Assembly: GCF_050389775.1 (NCBI RefSeq)
Contig: NZ_CP177144.1
Coordinates: forward strand, 3,906,001 to 3,970,000
From: Marinibacterium sp050389775
GTDB taxonomy: Bacteria; Pseudomonadota; Alphaproteobacteria; Rhodobacterales; Rhodobacteraceae
Direction of reading: 5' to 3'
Length of the DNA stretch: 64,000 nt
Positions 8,575 through 17,235 of the stretch are shown here, piece after piece (the stretch's first letter is position 1; every line of letters begins with the position of its first letter). The notes below the pieces were generated by a model, which ran no database searches, had not been told where the DNA came from, and saw nothing but the letters and a program-made list of their open reading frames with translations. The position numbers and the translations under genes are program-made.

Positions 8575-10206
8575 TCAGAACAGCGAGCCCTGGTCGGGCG
8601 GGTCATCCGCCGGCGGCTTGCGCGTTGATTTGGCGGCTGGTCTGGCGGGCTTGGCCGACGGTTTGGCCGCACTCGGGGGCGGACTGTCGGGCGCGGCCAT
8701 CTCCGCCGCTCGAAAGACACCATCGGCAAATTCGATATCGAGCGGCCCGGCACCGGCCGCCGCAATGCGCGAGGTGATCACCTGATCGCCCGCGCGGACC
8801 ACCGCATAGCCGCGATCCAGCGTCGCGCGATAGCTGAGCGTTTCGCGCAGGCGGTCGGCCGTGTCGATGCGCCGGCGCCAATCGGCCAGCTGGGCCCGGG
8901 CCGCGACCCCGAAGCGATCCGACAGCCGGTCGAATTCGCGCCGGGCGCTGGCCTGTTCGCTGGCCAGCCGGCGCGGTTGCAGCCGGTCGGCCCGGTGGGT
9001 CAGCTCGGCCCGGCGCAGGCGGATGCAGCGCTCCAGCGCCGGGGCCAGCCGGGCCGACAGCCGGTCGAGCGTGTCGCGCTGGCCGCCGACCAGCCGGCGC
9101 AGGGCCGAAGGGCGCAGGCTGCCGGTCAGATCGCTCAGCGCCAGCTGGCGCCGCTGGATGCCCGAACGCAGGGCGCCGGGCAGCTTGTCCCCCAGGATGT
9201 CGACCTTCTGGCGCGGGCCGTCCAGCAGGCTTTCGGGGCGCGGCAGGGCACGGGACAGGTCGGCCAGGCGCTGGCGGCGCTGGGTCACGCCATTGCCCAG
9301 GGCCCGGGTCAGCCGGGCGCCCTGGTCTTCGGTCCAGGCCATCAATTCCATCCGCACGGGCACGGCCAGCTCGGCCGCGGCGGTGGGCGTGGGCGCCCGG
9401 CGGTCCGAGGCGAAGTCGATCAGCGTGGTATCGGTTTCATGGCCCACGGCCGAGATCAGCGGAATGCGCGAGGCCGCCGCCGCACGCACGACGATTTCCT
9501 CGTTGAAGCCCCAGAGATCCTCGACCGACCCGCCCCCCCGGGCGACGATCAGCAGGTCCGGCCGGGGAAGCGCCCCGCCGGGCGTCAGCCGGTTGAAACC
9601 TTCGATCGCCCGGGCCACCTCGGGCGCGCAGCGCTCGCCCTGGACCGGCACCGGCCAGACCAGCACCTTGCGCGGGAACCGGTCGCGCAGGCGGTGCAGG
9701 ATGTCGCGGATCACCGCCCCGGTGGGCGATGTGACCACGCCGATGATCTCGGGCAGGTAGGGCAAGGGCTGTTTGCGCGAAGCGTCAAAGAGGCCCTCGG
9801 CGGCCAGCGCGGCCTTGCGCTTTTCCAGCATGGCCATCAGCGCGCCCATGCCCGCCGGGCGGATGTCCTCGATGATGATCTGGTACCGCGACTGGCCCGG
9901 GAAGGTGGTCAGCCGGCCGGTGGCAATGACCTCCATGCCCTCTTCGGGCCGGGTCGTCAGGCGCGAGGCCACGCCTTTCCACATCACCCCGGCGATGACC
10001 GCCCGGTCGTCCTTGAGATCGAGATAGACATGGCCCGAGCCCGGTCGGCTGACCCGGCCGACCTCGCCGCGCACGCGGACATGGCCGAATTCGCCTTCGA
10101 TGGTGCGCTTGACCGCGCCCGACAGCTCGGAGACGGTGAATTCCGGGGCGTTGCCGCCCTCGTCCGCGGCATCCTTGCCGCCATCTGCGTCATCGAAAAG
10201 GTCCAT
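8575..10206 (-). CDS. xseA: Exodeoxyribonuclease VII large subunit XseA
   Basis: 543 residues from MDLFDDADGGK. An N-terminal OB domain (FTVSELSGAVKRTIEGEFGHVRVRGE, VYLDLKDDRAVIAGVMWKG) is followed by the catalytic region GVVTSPTGAVIRDILHRLRDRFP, ARGGGSVEDLWGFNEE and SAVGHETDTTLIDFASDRRAPTPTAAAE. A long coiled coil and a Lys/Pro-rich tail follow. With XseB it degrades single-stranded DNA in repair. The small subunit gene is not adjacent. An upstream in-frame ATG would add 21 Gly/Asp-rich residues and is less likely. Confidence 0.95.
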   Translation of the reverse strand: MDLFDDADGGKDAADEGGNAPEFTVSELSGAVKRTIEGEFGHVRVRGEVGRVSRPGSGHVYLDLKDDRAVIAGVMWKGVASRLTTRPEEGMEVIATGRLTTFPGQSRYQIIIEDIRPAGMGALMAMLEKRKAALAAEGLFDASRKQPLPYLPEIIGVVTSPTGAVIRDILHRLRDRFPRKVLVWPVPVQGERCAPEVARAIEGFNRLTPGGALPRPDLLIVARGGGSVEDLWGFNEEIVVRAAAASRIPLISAVGHETDTTLIDFASDRRAPTPTAAAELAVPVRMELMAWTEDQGARLTRALGNGVTQRRQRLADLSRALPRPESLLDGPRQKVDILGDKLPGALRSGIQRRQLALSDLTGSLRPSALRRLVGGQRDTLDRLSARLAPALERCIRLRRAELTHRADRLQPRRLASEQASARREFDRLSDRFGVAARAQLADWRRRIDTADRLRETLSYRATLDRGYAVVRAGDQVITSRIAAAGAGPLDIEFADGVFRAAEMAAPDSPPPSAAKPSAKPARPAAKSTRKPPADDPPDQGSLF

Positions 10207-10371
10207 GCCCTGTCCCGCCCCGTCCGGCCCTGTTTGGTCCCGCTCGGCCCCGCCCCGCATGGCGTTCATGCGGATGACGTGGCCGATGTCGTGCTACACG
10301 CCCGGCGCGCCGGGCGCCGGTGGGCCGCAGGGTAGACCGCCGGGCCGCCAGAGAAAAGCCGGCAGGATGGA

Positions 10372-10614
10372 TCAGGCGGCCTCGGCCTGCATCTCGCGGG
10401 CCTCGGGGCAGCAGAGCGCACAGGCCTGGACGGCGGCAAAGCGCCGTTCGGCCAGGACAACGGCCGGTTCGGCCCGTTCAAAGGCCCCCAGCGGCAGCAG
10501 GGCCCCGGCGGGCAGCACCGGGCAGGCATCATGGTGCACGAAATGCATGTCGGCCAGGTCGGGCCGGGCCGTGACCACGTAGGACTTGCTCAGCAGATCG
10601 GTCGTCTCGGTCAT
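10372..10614 (-). CDS. Small cysteine-containing protein, function unknown
   Basis: 80 residues starting MTETTDLLSKSYVVTARPDL. It has a single Cys at about 31 and a C-terminal CALCC cluster, and no signal peptide or membrane helix. The regular coding pattern and a position between purD and xseA, where I recall small conserved ORFs in Rhodobacterales, support a real gene. The Cys cluster could bind metal or be redox-active; that is inference. It is divergent from purD. Confidence 0.6.
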   Translation of the reverse strand: MTETTDLLSKSYVVTARPDLADMHFVHHDACPVLPAGALLPLGAFERAEPAVVLAERRFAAVQACALCCPEAREMQAEAA

Positions 10615-10742
10615 GGGAATGCTCCGTTGCAGGTGGATCGGTGGTGGGAACGCAGGGCAAGGACGCTTGTTCCCGGGGCATGGGCTGGGCTATGAGCGGG
10701 CCGGATCACGACATGGCGATTTCGGCAAAGAAGGGGCGGCCC

Positions 10743-12005
10743 ATGAACATCCTCATCCTCGGCAGCGGCGGGCGCGAACATGCGCTGGCCTGGGCAGTGC
10801 TGCAGAACCCCAAGTGCGACAAGCTGATCGTCGCGCCGGGCAATGCGGGGATCGCCCAGATCGCGACCTGCGCCAGCCTCGACATCGAGGACGCCGCGGC
10901 GGTGGCCGGTTTTGCCGATGCCCATTCCATCGATTTCGTCATCGTCGGCCCCGAGGCGCCGCTGGCCGCCGGGGTGGCCGACCGGCTGCGCGAGGAAGGT
11001 GTTCTGGTCTTCGGGCCCTCGGCCCAGGCCGCGCAGCTCGAGGCGTCCAAGCGCTTCACCAAGGAAGTCTGTGCCGCGGCCGGTGCGCCGACGGCGGGCT
11101 ATGCGGCCTTTACCGAGGCCGAGCCGGCCCGGGCCTATGTGCGGGAACAGGGCGCGCCGATCGTGATCAAGGCCGACGGCCTGGCCGCGGGCAAGGGCGT
11201 GATCGTGGCGATGGACGAGGCCACGGCGATCGCGGCGATCGACGACATGTTCGGCGGGGCCTTCGGAGGCGCCGGGGCCGAGGTGGTCATCGAGGAATTC
11301 ATGACCGGCGAAGAGGCGTCGTTCTTCGTGCTCTGCGACGGCGAGACGGTGCTGCCGATCGGCACGGCCCAGGACCACAAGCGCGTGGGCGAAGGCGACA
11401 CCGGGCCGAACACCGGCGGGATGGGCGCCTATTCCCCGGCCCCGGTGATGGACGAGGCGATCACGGCCCAGGCCCTGGACGAGATCATCCGGCCCTGCGT
11501 GGCCGAGATGGCCCGGCGGGGCATGCCCTACCAGGGCGTGCTCTATGCCGGGCTGATGATCGAAAACGGCCGGTCGCGGCTGGTGGAATACAACGTGCGC
11601 TTCGGCGACCCGGAATGCCAGGCGCTGATGCTGCGGCTGGGCGGCCAGGCACTGGACCTGATGCATGCCGCGGCCGAGGGCCGGCTGGACGAGGCCCGGG
11701 TCAACTGGGCCGATGACCATGCGATGACGGTGGTCCTGGCGGCCCGGGGCTATCCCGGGGCCTATGACAAGGGCAGCGTGATCGACGGGCTGGAGGCCCT
11801 GCCGGAGACCTCTTTCGAGATGTGCTTTCACGCCGGCACGGTGCGGCAGGACGGGCAATACCTGGCCAATGGCGGCCGGGTGCTGAACGCCACCGCCCGG
11901 GGCGCCACCCTGGCCGAGGCCCGCGCGCGGGCCTATGCCCTGGCCGAGTCCATCGACTGGCCCGAGGGGTTCTATCGCAGCGATATCGGCTGGCGGGCGC
12001 TCTGA
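10743..12005 (+). CDS. purD: Phosphoribosylamine-glycine ligase PurD
   Basis: 420 residues with the family start MNILILGSGGREHALAW and VGPEAPLAAGVADRL. The ATP-grasp core includes GAPIVIKADGLAAGKGVIVA, EEFMTGEEASFFVL, DTGPNTGGMGAYSP and EYNVRFGDPECQ. It makes GAR, the second step of purine synthesis, in the cytoplasm. The length is normal. The frame runs 34 codons upstream, but the start with AAAGAAGGGGCGG upstream fits best. Confidence 0.97.
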   Translation: MNILILGSGGREHALAWAVLQNPKCDKLIVAPGNAGIAQIATCASLDIEDAAAVAGFADAHSIDFVIVGPEAPLAAGVADRLREEGVLVFGPSAQAAQLEASKRFTKEVCAAAGAPTAGYAAFTEAEPARAYVREQGAPIVIKADGLAAGKGVIVAMDEATAIAAIDDMFGGAFGGAGAEVVIEEFMTGEEASFFVLCDGETVLPIGTAQDHKRVGEGDTGPNTGGMGAYSPAPVMDEAITAQALDEIIRPCVAEMARRGMPYQGVLYAGLMIENGRSRLVEYNVRFGDPECQALMLRLGGQALDLMHAAAEGRLDEARVNWADDHAMTVVLAARGYPGAYDKGSVIDGLEALPETSFEMCFHAGTVRQDGQYLANGGRVLNATARGATLAEARARAYALAESIDWPEGFYRSDIGWRAL

Positions 12006-12136
12006 CGCGCCCGTTGATGCCCCGGGAAGTGTCCTGTCTTCGCCCCAGCCAACGGGCGGGGCAGGATGGCGAGCCGGGCCATGCGGCCCGGCCGAGCGGC
12101 CCCCGGAGCGGGGCCGACACTCAGTCAGTCAGATGA

Positions 12137-12460
12137 TCAGATCTGCTTTTCCGGCATCTGGACAACCAGCCCGTCCAGCGCATCGGTGACCTTGATCTGG
12201 CAGGTCAGCCGCGAGCGGGCGGGATCGGGCTCGAAGGCGAAATCGAGCATGTCTTCTTCCATGTCATCCTTGGCGGGCACTTTCTCGACCCAGTCGGGAT
12301 GGATGTAGACATGGCAGGTCGAGCAGGCGCAGGCCCCGCCGCAATCGGCCTCGATGCCCGGAATGTTGTTGTCACGGGCGCCTTCCATCACGGTCAGCCC
12401 GTTGGGCACGTCGACCACATGTTCGGTCCCGTCATGCTCGATATAGGTAATCTTGGCCAT
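12137..12460 (-). CDS. [2Fe-2S] adrenodoxin-type ferredoxin
   Basis: 107 residues. Cluster ligands are C40, C46, C49 and C87 in the pattern C-x5-C-x2-C ... C (DCGGACACSTCH, LTCQ), typical of vertebrate-type/FdxB ferredoxins that deliver electrons in Fe-S assembly or to P450-type partners. Start MAKITYIEHDGTEH. It is divergent from the OB-fold gene and convergent with purD. No partner reductase is seen nearby. Confidence 0.95.
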   Translation of the reverse strand: MAKITYIEHDGTEHVVDVPNGLTVMEGARDNNIPGIEADCGGACACSTCHVYIHPDWVEKVPAKDDMEEDMLDFAFEPDPARSRLTCQIKVTDALDGLVVQMPEKQI

Positions 12461-12596
12461 GGGTCCTGGTCCGGTCCTTGTCCTTTTCGTCGGTCAGACC
12501 TTCTCTAGACAAGCCCCGCGCCCGGGGCCAGAGCCAATTGCCCGCCCGGCACGCCCGGCTTGCCGCGGGGCCGGGCGCGTTCTAATTGTTGGTCAC

Positions 12597-12980
12597 ATGT
12601 TCGTAACACCCGTCCCCGAAGGGCCCGACTGGCCCCGCCCGCCGGCTGCCCTGCCGGCCGACCGGCTCGACGACCCGCCGCAGGGCGCGCGGGTGACCGT
12701 GGCCGGGCTGGTCATCCTGCGCCAGCGGCCGGGCACGGCCAAGGGGGTGATCTTCGTCACGCTCGAAGACGAAACCGGGGTGGTCAATGTCATCGTCTGG
12801 CGCAAGATCTACGAACGCTTCCGCCGGGCGGTGATCGCCGGGCGCCTGCTGCGCGTGACCGGGCGCATCCAGCGGGCCCATTCGGTCACCCATGTGCTGG
12901 CCGAAGAGATCGAGGATATCTCGGACATGCTCGACATGCTCGTCACCGGCGCGCCCCTGCCCCCGCCCGACACGCCCTGA
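12597..12980 (+). CDS. Free-standing OB-fold resembling the C-terminal domain of DnaE2 (ImuC)
   Basis: 127 residues. The core GARVTVAGLVILRQRPGTAK, GVIFVTLEDETGVVNVIVW and RKIYERFRRAVIAGRLLRVTGR is, to my reading, the OB-fold that ends error-prone polymerase DnaE2. No PHP, palm or fingers sequence precedes it: upstream on this strand is only the divergent ferredoxin. It is either a retained fragment of a lost dnaE2 or a domesticated single-strand-DNA-binding domain. The coding frame is intact. The start at 12597 follows a short AT-rich stretch (TTGTTGGTCACATG); an upstream ATG at 12453 would add unrelated low-complexity sequence. Confidence 0.8.
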   Translation: MFVTPVPEGPDWPRPPAALPADRLDDPPQGARVTVAGLVILRQRPGTAKGVIFVTLEDETGVVNVIVWRKIYERFRRAVIAGRLLRVTGRIQRAHSVTHVLAEEIEDISDMLDMLVTGAPLPPPDTP

Positions 12981-13189
12981 TCCCGGCTGTCGTCGTCCCG
13001 GCGGAGGCGCACGATCACCCGCCACCGGCCCCATGCCCATCCCGCCGGTCGCACTTCGATCCCACCGGCCGGCCCTCAACCATCCAGCCGGACCAGCACG
13101 ATCCCCACACTCCGGCCCGCCCGGGCTGGCCCCGCCCCCGGCTTGCGTCTATCCTGCCGCGAAAAGCCCAGCCGAGGCCCGAGCCGTCC

Positions 13190-13714
13190 ATGCCTTCCTT
13201 CCGCCTGACCCCTGCCCTGCTGGGCCTCTGGTCGCTGACCGCCTGCGGCCCGGGACAGGAGGGCGCGTCCGATCCGCCGCCGCCGGCCGAGCTGACCCGC
13301 ATCGCCCCGCCCGGCGCTCCGCCCGACACCTGCTGGCACCGCATCGTCACCCCGGCCGTGGTCGAAACGGTCACCGCCCATGTGCTGCTGCAGCCGACCG
13401 AGGTCATGGCCGATGGCACCGTCACCCGCCCGGCGATCTACAAGACCGAAACCCGCCAGCAGATCGTGCGCGAGCGCGAGGAAACCTGGTTCGAAACCCC
13501 CTGCCCCGAGGACATGACGCCCGAGTTCATCGCCTCGCTGCAGCGCGCCCTGCGGGTCCGGGGCTTCTATATCGCGCCGGTCACCGGCCAGATGGACAGC
13601 GCCACGCGCAATGCCGTCAGCCGCTACCAGGCCCGCGACGGGCTTGATTCGGGCATCCTGTCGCTGAAATCGGCCCGCGACCTGGGCCTTGTCTCGGTGC
13701 TGCCCCAGCAGTGA
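13190..13714 (+). CDS. Lipoprotein with peptidoglycan-binding-like domain
   Basis: 174 residues. The N-terminus MPSFRLTPALLGLWSLTAC carries a lipobox (LTAC, Cys19), so it is a predicted lipoprotein. A Pro-rich linker follows. Residues 115-170 (FIASLQRALRVRGFY, PVTGQMDSATRNAVSRYQ, SARDLGL) fit the PG_binding_1 fold, so it probably anchors to or senses the cell wall. It is followed by the Crp/Fnr gene in the same direction, 164 bp away. Confidence 0.85.
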   Translation: MPSFRLTPALLGLWSLTACGPGQEGASDPPPPAELTRIAPPGAPPDTCWHRIVTPAVVETVTAHVLLQPTEVMADGTVTRPAIYKTETRQQIVREREETWFETPCPEDMTPEFIASLQRALRVRGFYIAPVTGQMDSATRNAVSRYQARDGLDSGILSLKSARDLGLVSVLPQQ

Positions 13715-13878
13715 CCGCCGATGCCGCCCGACCCCGGCCGATCTGCGCAGAAGCCGCGCAACCGGCCCGGCAACCGGCCATGCCACCCGCCACCACGGCC
13801 GAACCCCCGGCAAATTGCCGCGACAGGGCGGCATCGATGGTCTAAGATCCGCGCGAAACGACGGATCGAATTGTTCAC

Positions 13879-14550
13879 ATGCGTACTGCCTACGGTTTCC
13901 TGTCCACCGCCTCCGACGCCCTGACCGACATGCTGGAAGGCCTTGCCACCGACATCCGCCTGACCAAGGGCCAGGTCCTGTTCGAGGCCGGTGACCCGGG
14001 CGACGCGCTGTTTGCCGTGACCGAAGGCGCGCTTGAGGTCTCCGTCTATTCCGAGGATGGCCGCAAGCTGGCCCTGGACATCATGCGCCCGGGCGCCGTG
14101 CTGGGCGAGATCACCCTGTTCGATCCCGGCCCGCGCACGGCCACGGCCGCGGCGCTGGAACCGTCGGTGCTGCGCCGGGTGCGCCACAGCGACGTGCTGT
14201 CGGAAATCAGCAAGAGCCCCGACCTGGCCATCGACCTGATCCACCTGGCCGGCCAGCGCATGCGCTACATGAACCGCCAGCTCAACGAACAGGTCTTCCT
14301 GCCCGTGCCCCTGCGGCTGGCCCGCAAGATCCTGTACCTGACCCAGGGCGACACGCCCCAGCCGGCCGACGATGCCCGGCTGAAACTGTCGCAGTCCGAG
14401 CTGGCCGAATTTGTCGGCGCAACGCGCGAAGCCGTGTCCAAGACCCTGTCGAGCTGGAAGAAGGACGGCGTGGTCGAAGCCTCACGCGGAGGGCTGAAGG
14501 TGCTGGACCGCCCGGCACTGGAACTGATCGCCGATCCCGATTTCATCTGA
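13879..14550 (+). CDS. Crp/Fnr-family transcriptional regulator
   Basis: 223 residues. The N-terminal cyclic-nucleotide-binding-like beta roll (RLTKGQVLFEAGDPGDALFAV, MRPGAVLGEITLFDPGPRTATA) is followed by a long dimer helix. A C-terminal winged helix-turn-helix (about 170-198, LSQSELAEFVGATREAVSKTL) completes it. The recognition helix RExVSK resembles the CRP pattern (R-E-x-V-x-R). There is no N-terminal Cys cluster, so it is not an FNR oxygen sensor. A perfect CRP-type palindrome lies 530 bp downstream. Confidence 0.93.
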   Translation: MRTAYGFLSTASDALTDMLEGLATDIRLTKGQVLFEAGDPGDALFAVTEGALEVSVYSEDGRKLALDIMRPGAVLGEITLFDPGPRTATAAALEPSVLRRVRHSDVLSEISKSPDLAIDLIHLAGQRMRYMNRQLNEQVFLPVPLRLARKILYLTQGDTPQPADDARLKLSQSELAEFVGATREAVSKTLSSWKKDGVVEASRGGLKVLDRPALELIADPDFI

Positions 14551-14619
14551 TCCCTGATCGTGGCGCGGCGGCGGGCCGGCCGCCCGCCCCGTCCAACGCC
14601 CGTTCACTACGGCACTTCA

Positions 14620-15010
14620 CCCAGACCGGCACGTCCCGCTGTCCGGCAGTCCCCCCGTCCGGCACCACACCCCGTCCGCCTCCTCGCCGGATCCGGCACC
14701 CCTCCCAGCCAGCTATCTCTTCCGGCCCGGCATGCCGCCCGGTCCAGCCCCCTAATCGATCCGGTACCCTGCCCCGTCCGACATCTTGCCCAATCCGGCA
14801 TCCCGCCCGGCCAGCCACTCCGACCTGTCCAACGCCGCGCCCTGTCCGAACCTCGCTCCTGCCGCGCCGCGCCACGTCCGACGCCCAGCCCTGTCCGGCA
14901 CCTTGCTATGTCCATCGCACCACCCGGTCCGGCACGCGGCCCTGTCCGGGACCTGTCCCGTCCGGCCCCCACACCCCAACCGGCGCCCACCTCCCAACCG
15001 GCGCCCCCGC
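14620..15010. repeat. Degenerate 16-18-bp tandem satellite
   Basis: The word GTCCGG or a one-base variant recurs at 14641, 14657, 14675, about 14691, 14777, about 14793, 14844, 14875, 14892, 14927, 14943 and 14960. Most spacings are 16 to 18. The approximate unit is GTCCGGCACCnTGCCCC. The period is not a multiple of three, so it does not encode one repeated peptide. There are no spacers, so it is not a CRISPR array. Confidence 0.75.
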
Positions 15011-15081
15011 CCGGCGGCCTGCTTCCATGCAGCCGGGACCTTCTCCGCCCGGCCTGAACTTTTTTCGGATTTTTTGCGCTC

Positions 15082-15099
15082 CTGTGAACTCGTTCACAG
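15082..15099. promoter_or_regulatory. Perfect CRP-type palindrome
   Basis: CTGTGAACTCGTTCACAG has 8-bp perfect arms around two bases. It contains TGTGA-N6-TCACA exactly, the canonical CRP half-site arrangement. It lies in an AT-rich interval just before the candidate orphan transcript and downstream of the Crp/Fnr gene. Use by that regulator is inference. Confidence 0.65.
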
Positions 15100-15109
15100 A
15101 CCCGTGCGT

Positions 15110-15539
15110 GCCGTTGGGGCATTCTGGGTTCATCAGATCGGACACGAGTTGGACCGAAACGATTGAACCGAAAGACGATAGTGAAAGGAGAAGACGACGC
15201 GACGGACCATATTCAGGCCCCGACCGTCACCAAGTCCCAAGACCCGGCCGCATGGCGCTGATGCCTGTCCTCCCGCGACGCGCTGGCCGACAAGACCTTT
15301 GACGACAACAAGGAATTGACCCGAACCCATTTGACCCGCGACACATGCCCACCCCGGAGCGACCTTTCAGTCGATGACCGGACCCGCCTGCAAGACCGGA
15401 CATTACCGTCCGGCGCTGCAAAGTCCCGGCGGCCCGATTTCTCCGGTGGCGATCTGTCCTTATCCGGGCATGTGTCGCTTCTGCCTCTTTCCCCAAACTC
15501 AAAAGCCATGCGCCCTCGGGCACATGGCTTTTTTTCTTT
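15110..15539 (+). ncRNA. Candidate small RNA or leader-peptide transcript
   Basis: A strong plus-strand terminator at 15501-15539 has no open gene in front of it. The interval contains the CRP-type palindrome at its left end, a Shine-Dalgarno-like AAAGGAG at 15183 and stable hairpins. A possible 26-codon frame starting GTG at 15181 has no ribosome site of its own. It does not match tmRNA, RNase P, SRP or 6S RNA signatures that I can recognise. Boundaries are estimates. Confidence 0.35.
15501..15539 (+). terminator. Orphan intrinsic terminator
   Basis: AAAAGCCATG pairs with CATGGCTT around a CGCCCTCGGGCA loop. TTTTTTTCTTT follows on the plus strand. It faces away from degP, so it ends a rightward transcript. 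Confidence 0.8.
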
Positions 15540-15638
15540 GGACCTCAGGGCCTGCGCCCGGACAGACCCGGGCCGGCGCCCTTCGGCGGGGCACGACGCG
15601 GCCCGCGCGGGCCGCGTCGTTTTCCCAATGCGCGCCCG

Positions 15639-17105
15639 TCAGCCGTCGAGGCTGAGCGCCACGAAGCGCGGATCGCCGCCACGGCGCACCAGCAGCAGCA
15701 GCGACTTGCGCCCGGCTTCGGTGGCCTCGGTGATGCGCTCGTCCAGAGCGGCCAGGGTCTCGACCTTCTGCTGGCCGGCCTCGGTGATCAGGTCACCGGC
15801 ACGCAGGCCCTTTTCGAAGGCTTCCGAGGTCTCGTCGACATCGACGACAACCAGCCCTGTCTGACCTTCGGGAATGCCCAGCTCGCCCCGGACCTCTTCG
15901 GTCAGGACCGACAGGGTCAGGCCCAGGATCTCGCGCTCGGCTTCCTCGTCCTGCATCTGCTCCATCGCGGCCGGCACGGTGCGCTCGGCTTCCTCGCGGC
16001 GGCCCAGGGTCACCAGGATCGTCTTGGTCGTGCCATCGCGGAAGACCACCACGCGGACCGATTTGCCCACTTCGGTGTTGCCCACCTGGCGGACCAGCGA
16101 CCGGGTGTCTTCGACCTGGACGCCGTCGAAGGTGGTGATGACGTCACCGGCCAGCAGGCCGGCATCCATCGCCGGGCCTTCGGGCACGTCGGTGATCAGC
16201 GCGCCGGAGGCCTGTTCCAGGCCCATGGCCTCGGCGATCTCGTCGGTCACGTCCTGGATGCGCACGCCCAGCCAGCCCCGGCGGGTCTCGCCGTATTCGC
16301 GCAGCTGGTCGACCACCTTGGTCACCACGTTCGAGGCCATCGAGAAGCCGATGCCGATCGAGCCGCCGTTGGGCGACAGGATGGCCGTGTTCACGCCGAC
16401 GACCTGGCCGTCCATGTTGAACAGCGGGCCGCCCGAGTTGCCCCGGTTGATCGCCGCGTCGGTCTGGATGTAATCGTCATAGCTGCCCGACAGCGCGCGG
16501 TTGCGGGCCGAGACGATGCCGACCGACAGCGAAAAGCCCTGGCCCAGCGGGTTGCCCATGGCCAGCACCCAATCGCCCACGCGGGCGGTGTCGCTGTCGC
16601 CGAAGGTCACGAAGGGCAGCGGCTCTTCGGCTTCGACCTTCAGCAGGGCGATGTCGGTGTTGGGATCGGTGCCCACGACCTTGGCTTCCAGCTCTTCGCC
16701 GTTGAAGAACTCGATCATGATCTCGTCGGCGCTTTCGATCACGTGGTTGTTGGTCACCACGTAGCCGTCTTCGGAAATGACGAAACCCGACCCCAGGGCC
16801 GAGGACCGGCGGGGCCGGGAATTGTCGCCACCGTTGCGGTCCTGGAACTCGCGGAAGAAGTCTTCGAACGGCGAGCCTTCGGGCACGATGCCCTGCGGGC
16901 CGGTGCGGCCTTCGACGACGGTCGAGGTGGTGATGTTGACCACGGCGGGGCTGATCTGGTCGGCCAGCGGAGCCAGGCTGTCGGGCCGTCCCTGGGCCGT
17001 GACCGCCTGGGCCAGGATCAGGGCCAGGGCCATCACCCACAGGCCCATCACGTTGAAGGCCCGCGACGGTGCCAAGCGTGTCAGCGTCGATGTCTGAAGC
17101 TGCAT
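15639..17105 (-). CDS. Periplasmic serine endoprotease DegP/Do family
   Basis: About 488 residues. The N-terminal hydrophobic signal is MGLWVMALALILAQAVTAQG. The trypsin-like domain has the triad H121 (TNNHV), D151 (NTDIALL) and S224 (GNSGGPL). Two PDZ domains follow (GWLGVRIQDVTDEIAE and LGLTLSVLTEEVRGELG). It degrades or refolds damaged periplasmic proteins. ATG 17105 is preferred because GGAG sits ten bases upstream; ATG 17114 is too close to it. It lies downstream of hflK-hflC-DUF2065, the usual order in this group. Confidence 0.95.
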   Translation of the reverse strand: MQLQTSTLTRLAPSRAFNVMGLWVMALALILAQAVTAQGRPDSLAPLADQISPAVVNITTSTVVEGRTGPQGIVPEGSPFEDFFREFQDRNGGDNSRPRRSSALGSGFVISEDGYVVTNNHVIESADEIMIEFFNGEELEAKVVGTDPNTDIALLKVEAEEPLPFVTFGDSDTARVGDWVLAMGNPLGQGFSLSVGIVSARNRALSGSYDDYIQTDAAINRGNSGGPLFNMDGQVVGVNTAILSPNGGSIGIGFSMASNVVTKVVDQLREYGETRRGWLGVRIQDVTDEIAEAMGLEQASGALITDVPEGPAMDAGLLAGDVITTFDGVQVEDTRSLVRQVGNTEVGKSVRVVVFRDGTTKTILVTLGRREEAERTVPAAMEQMQDEEAEREILGLTLSVLTEEVRGELGIPEGQTGLVVVDVDETSEAFEKGLRAGDLITEAGQQKVETLAALDERITEATEAGRKSLLLLVRRGGDPRFVALSLDG

Positions 17106-17166
17106 CCTCTGCATTCTCCTTTGTGGTATGCCGGGCCGGTTCTGCTCCCACGACCCGACGGGATTG

Positions 17167-17180
17167 GTTGGTCCAAGTAT
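17167..17180. repeat. Partial copy of the recurrent intergenic motif
   Basis: TTGGTCCAAGTAT matches the reverse-complement core (CTTGGTCCAAGTA) of the motif seen at 53951-54012. Only the core is present. It lies between DUF2065 and degP. Confidence 0.35.
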
Positions 17181-17235
17181 CGCGACTGCAACGCCGTCCG
17201 AAAGACCCTCGCCGCGCGCAATTCTTCACTTGCGC

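Larger units (their letters stand above)
14551..15638. other. About 1.1 kb without a recognisable gene
   Basis: No convincing coding frame exists on either strand. The left part (14620-15010) is a degenerate 17-bp satellite. The right part holds a CRP-type palindrome, a possible short transcript, an isolated AAAGGAG, hairpins (for example CCGGAC/GTCCGG at 15396-15413) and a strong plus-strand terminator. Confidence 0.7.

Noticed and set aside
12453..12596. N-terminal extension of the OB-fold ORF
   Set aside because: The added residues are low-complexity and overlap the divergent ferredoxin start; DnaE2-like sequence begins only after 12597.
14620..15010. Possible CRISPR array
   Set aside because: Units are contiguous 16-18-mers with no unique spacers, and there are no cas genes.
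14560..15057. Open frames on both strands across the 17-bp satellite
   Set aside because: Their Pro/Arg/Gly-rich products follow the repeat composition, the repeat period is not a multiple of three, and no ribosome site or family match is present.
15181..15261. A 26-codon GTG-initiated peptide
   Set aside because: The AAAGGAG motif lies inside rather than before the frame, so no ribosome site supports it. It is kept only as a possibility within the candidate RNA.
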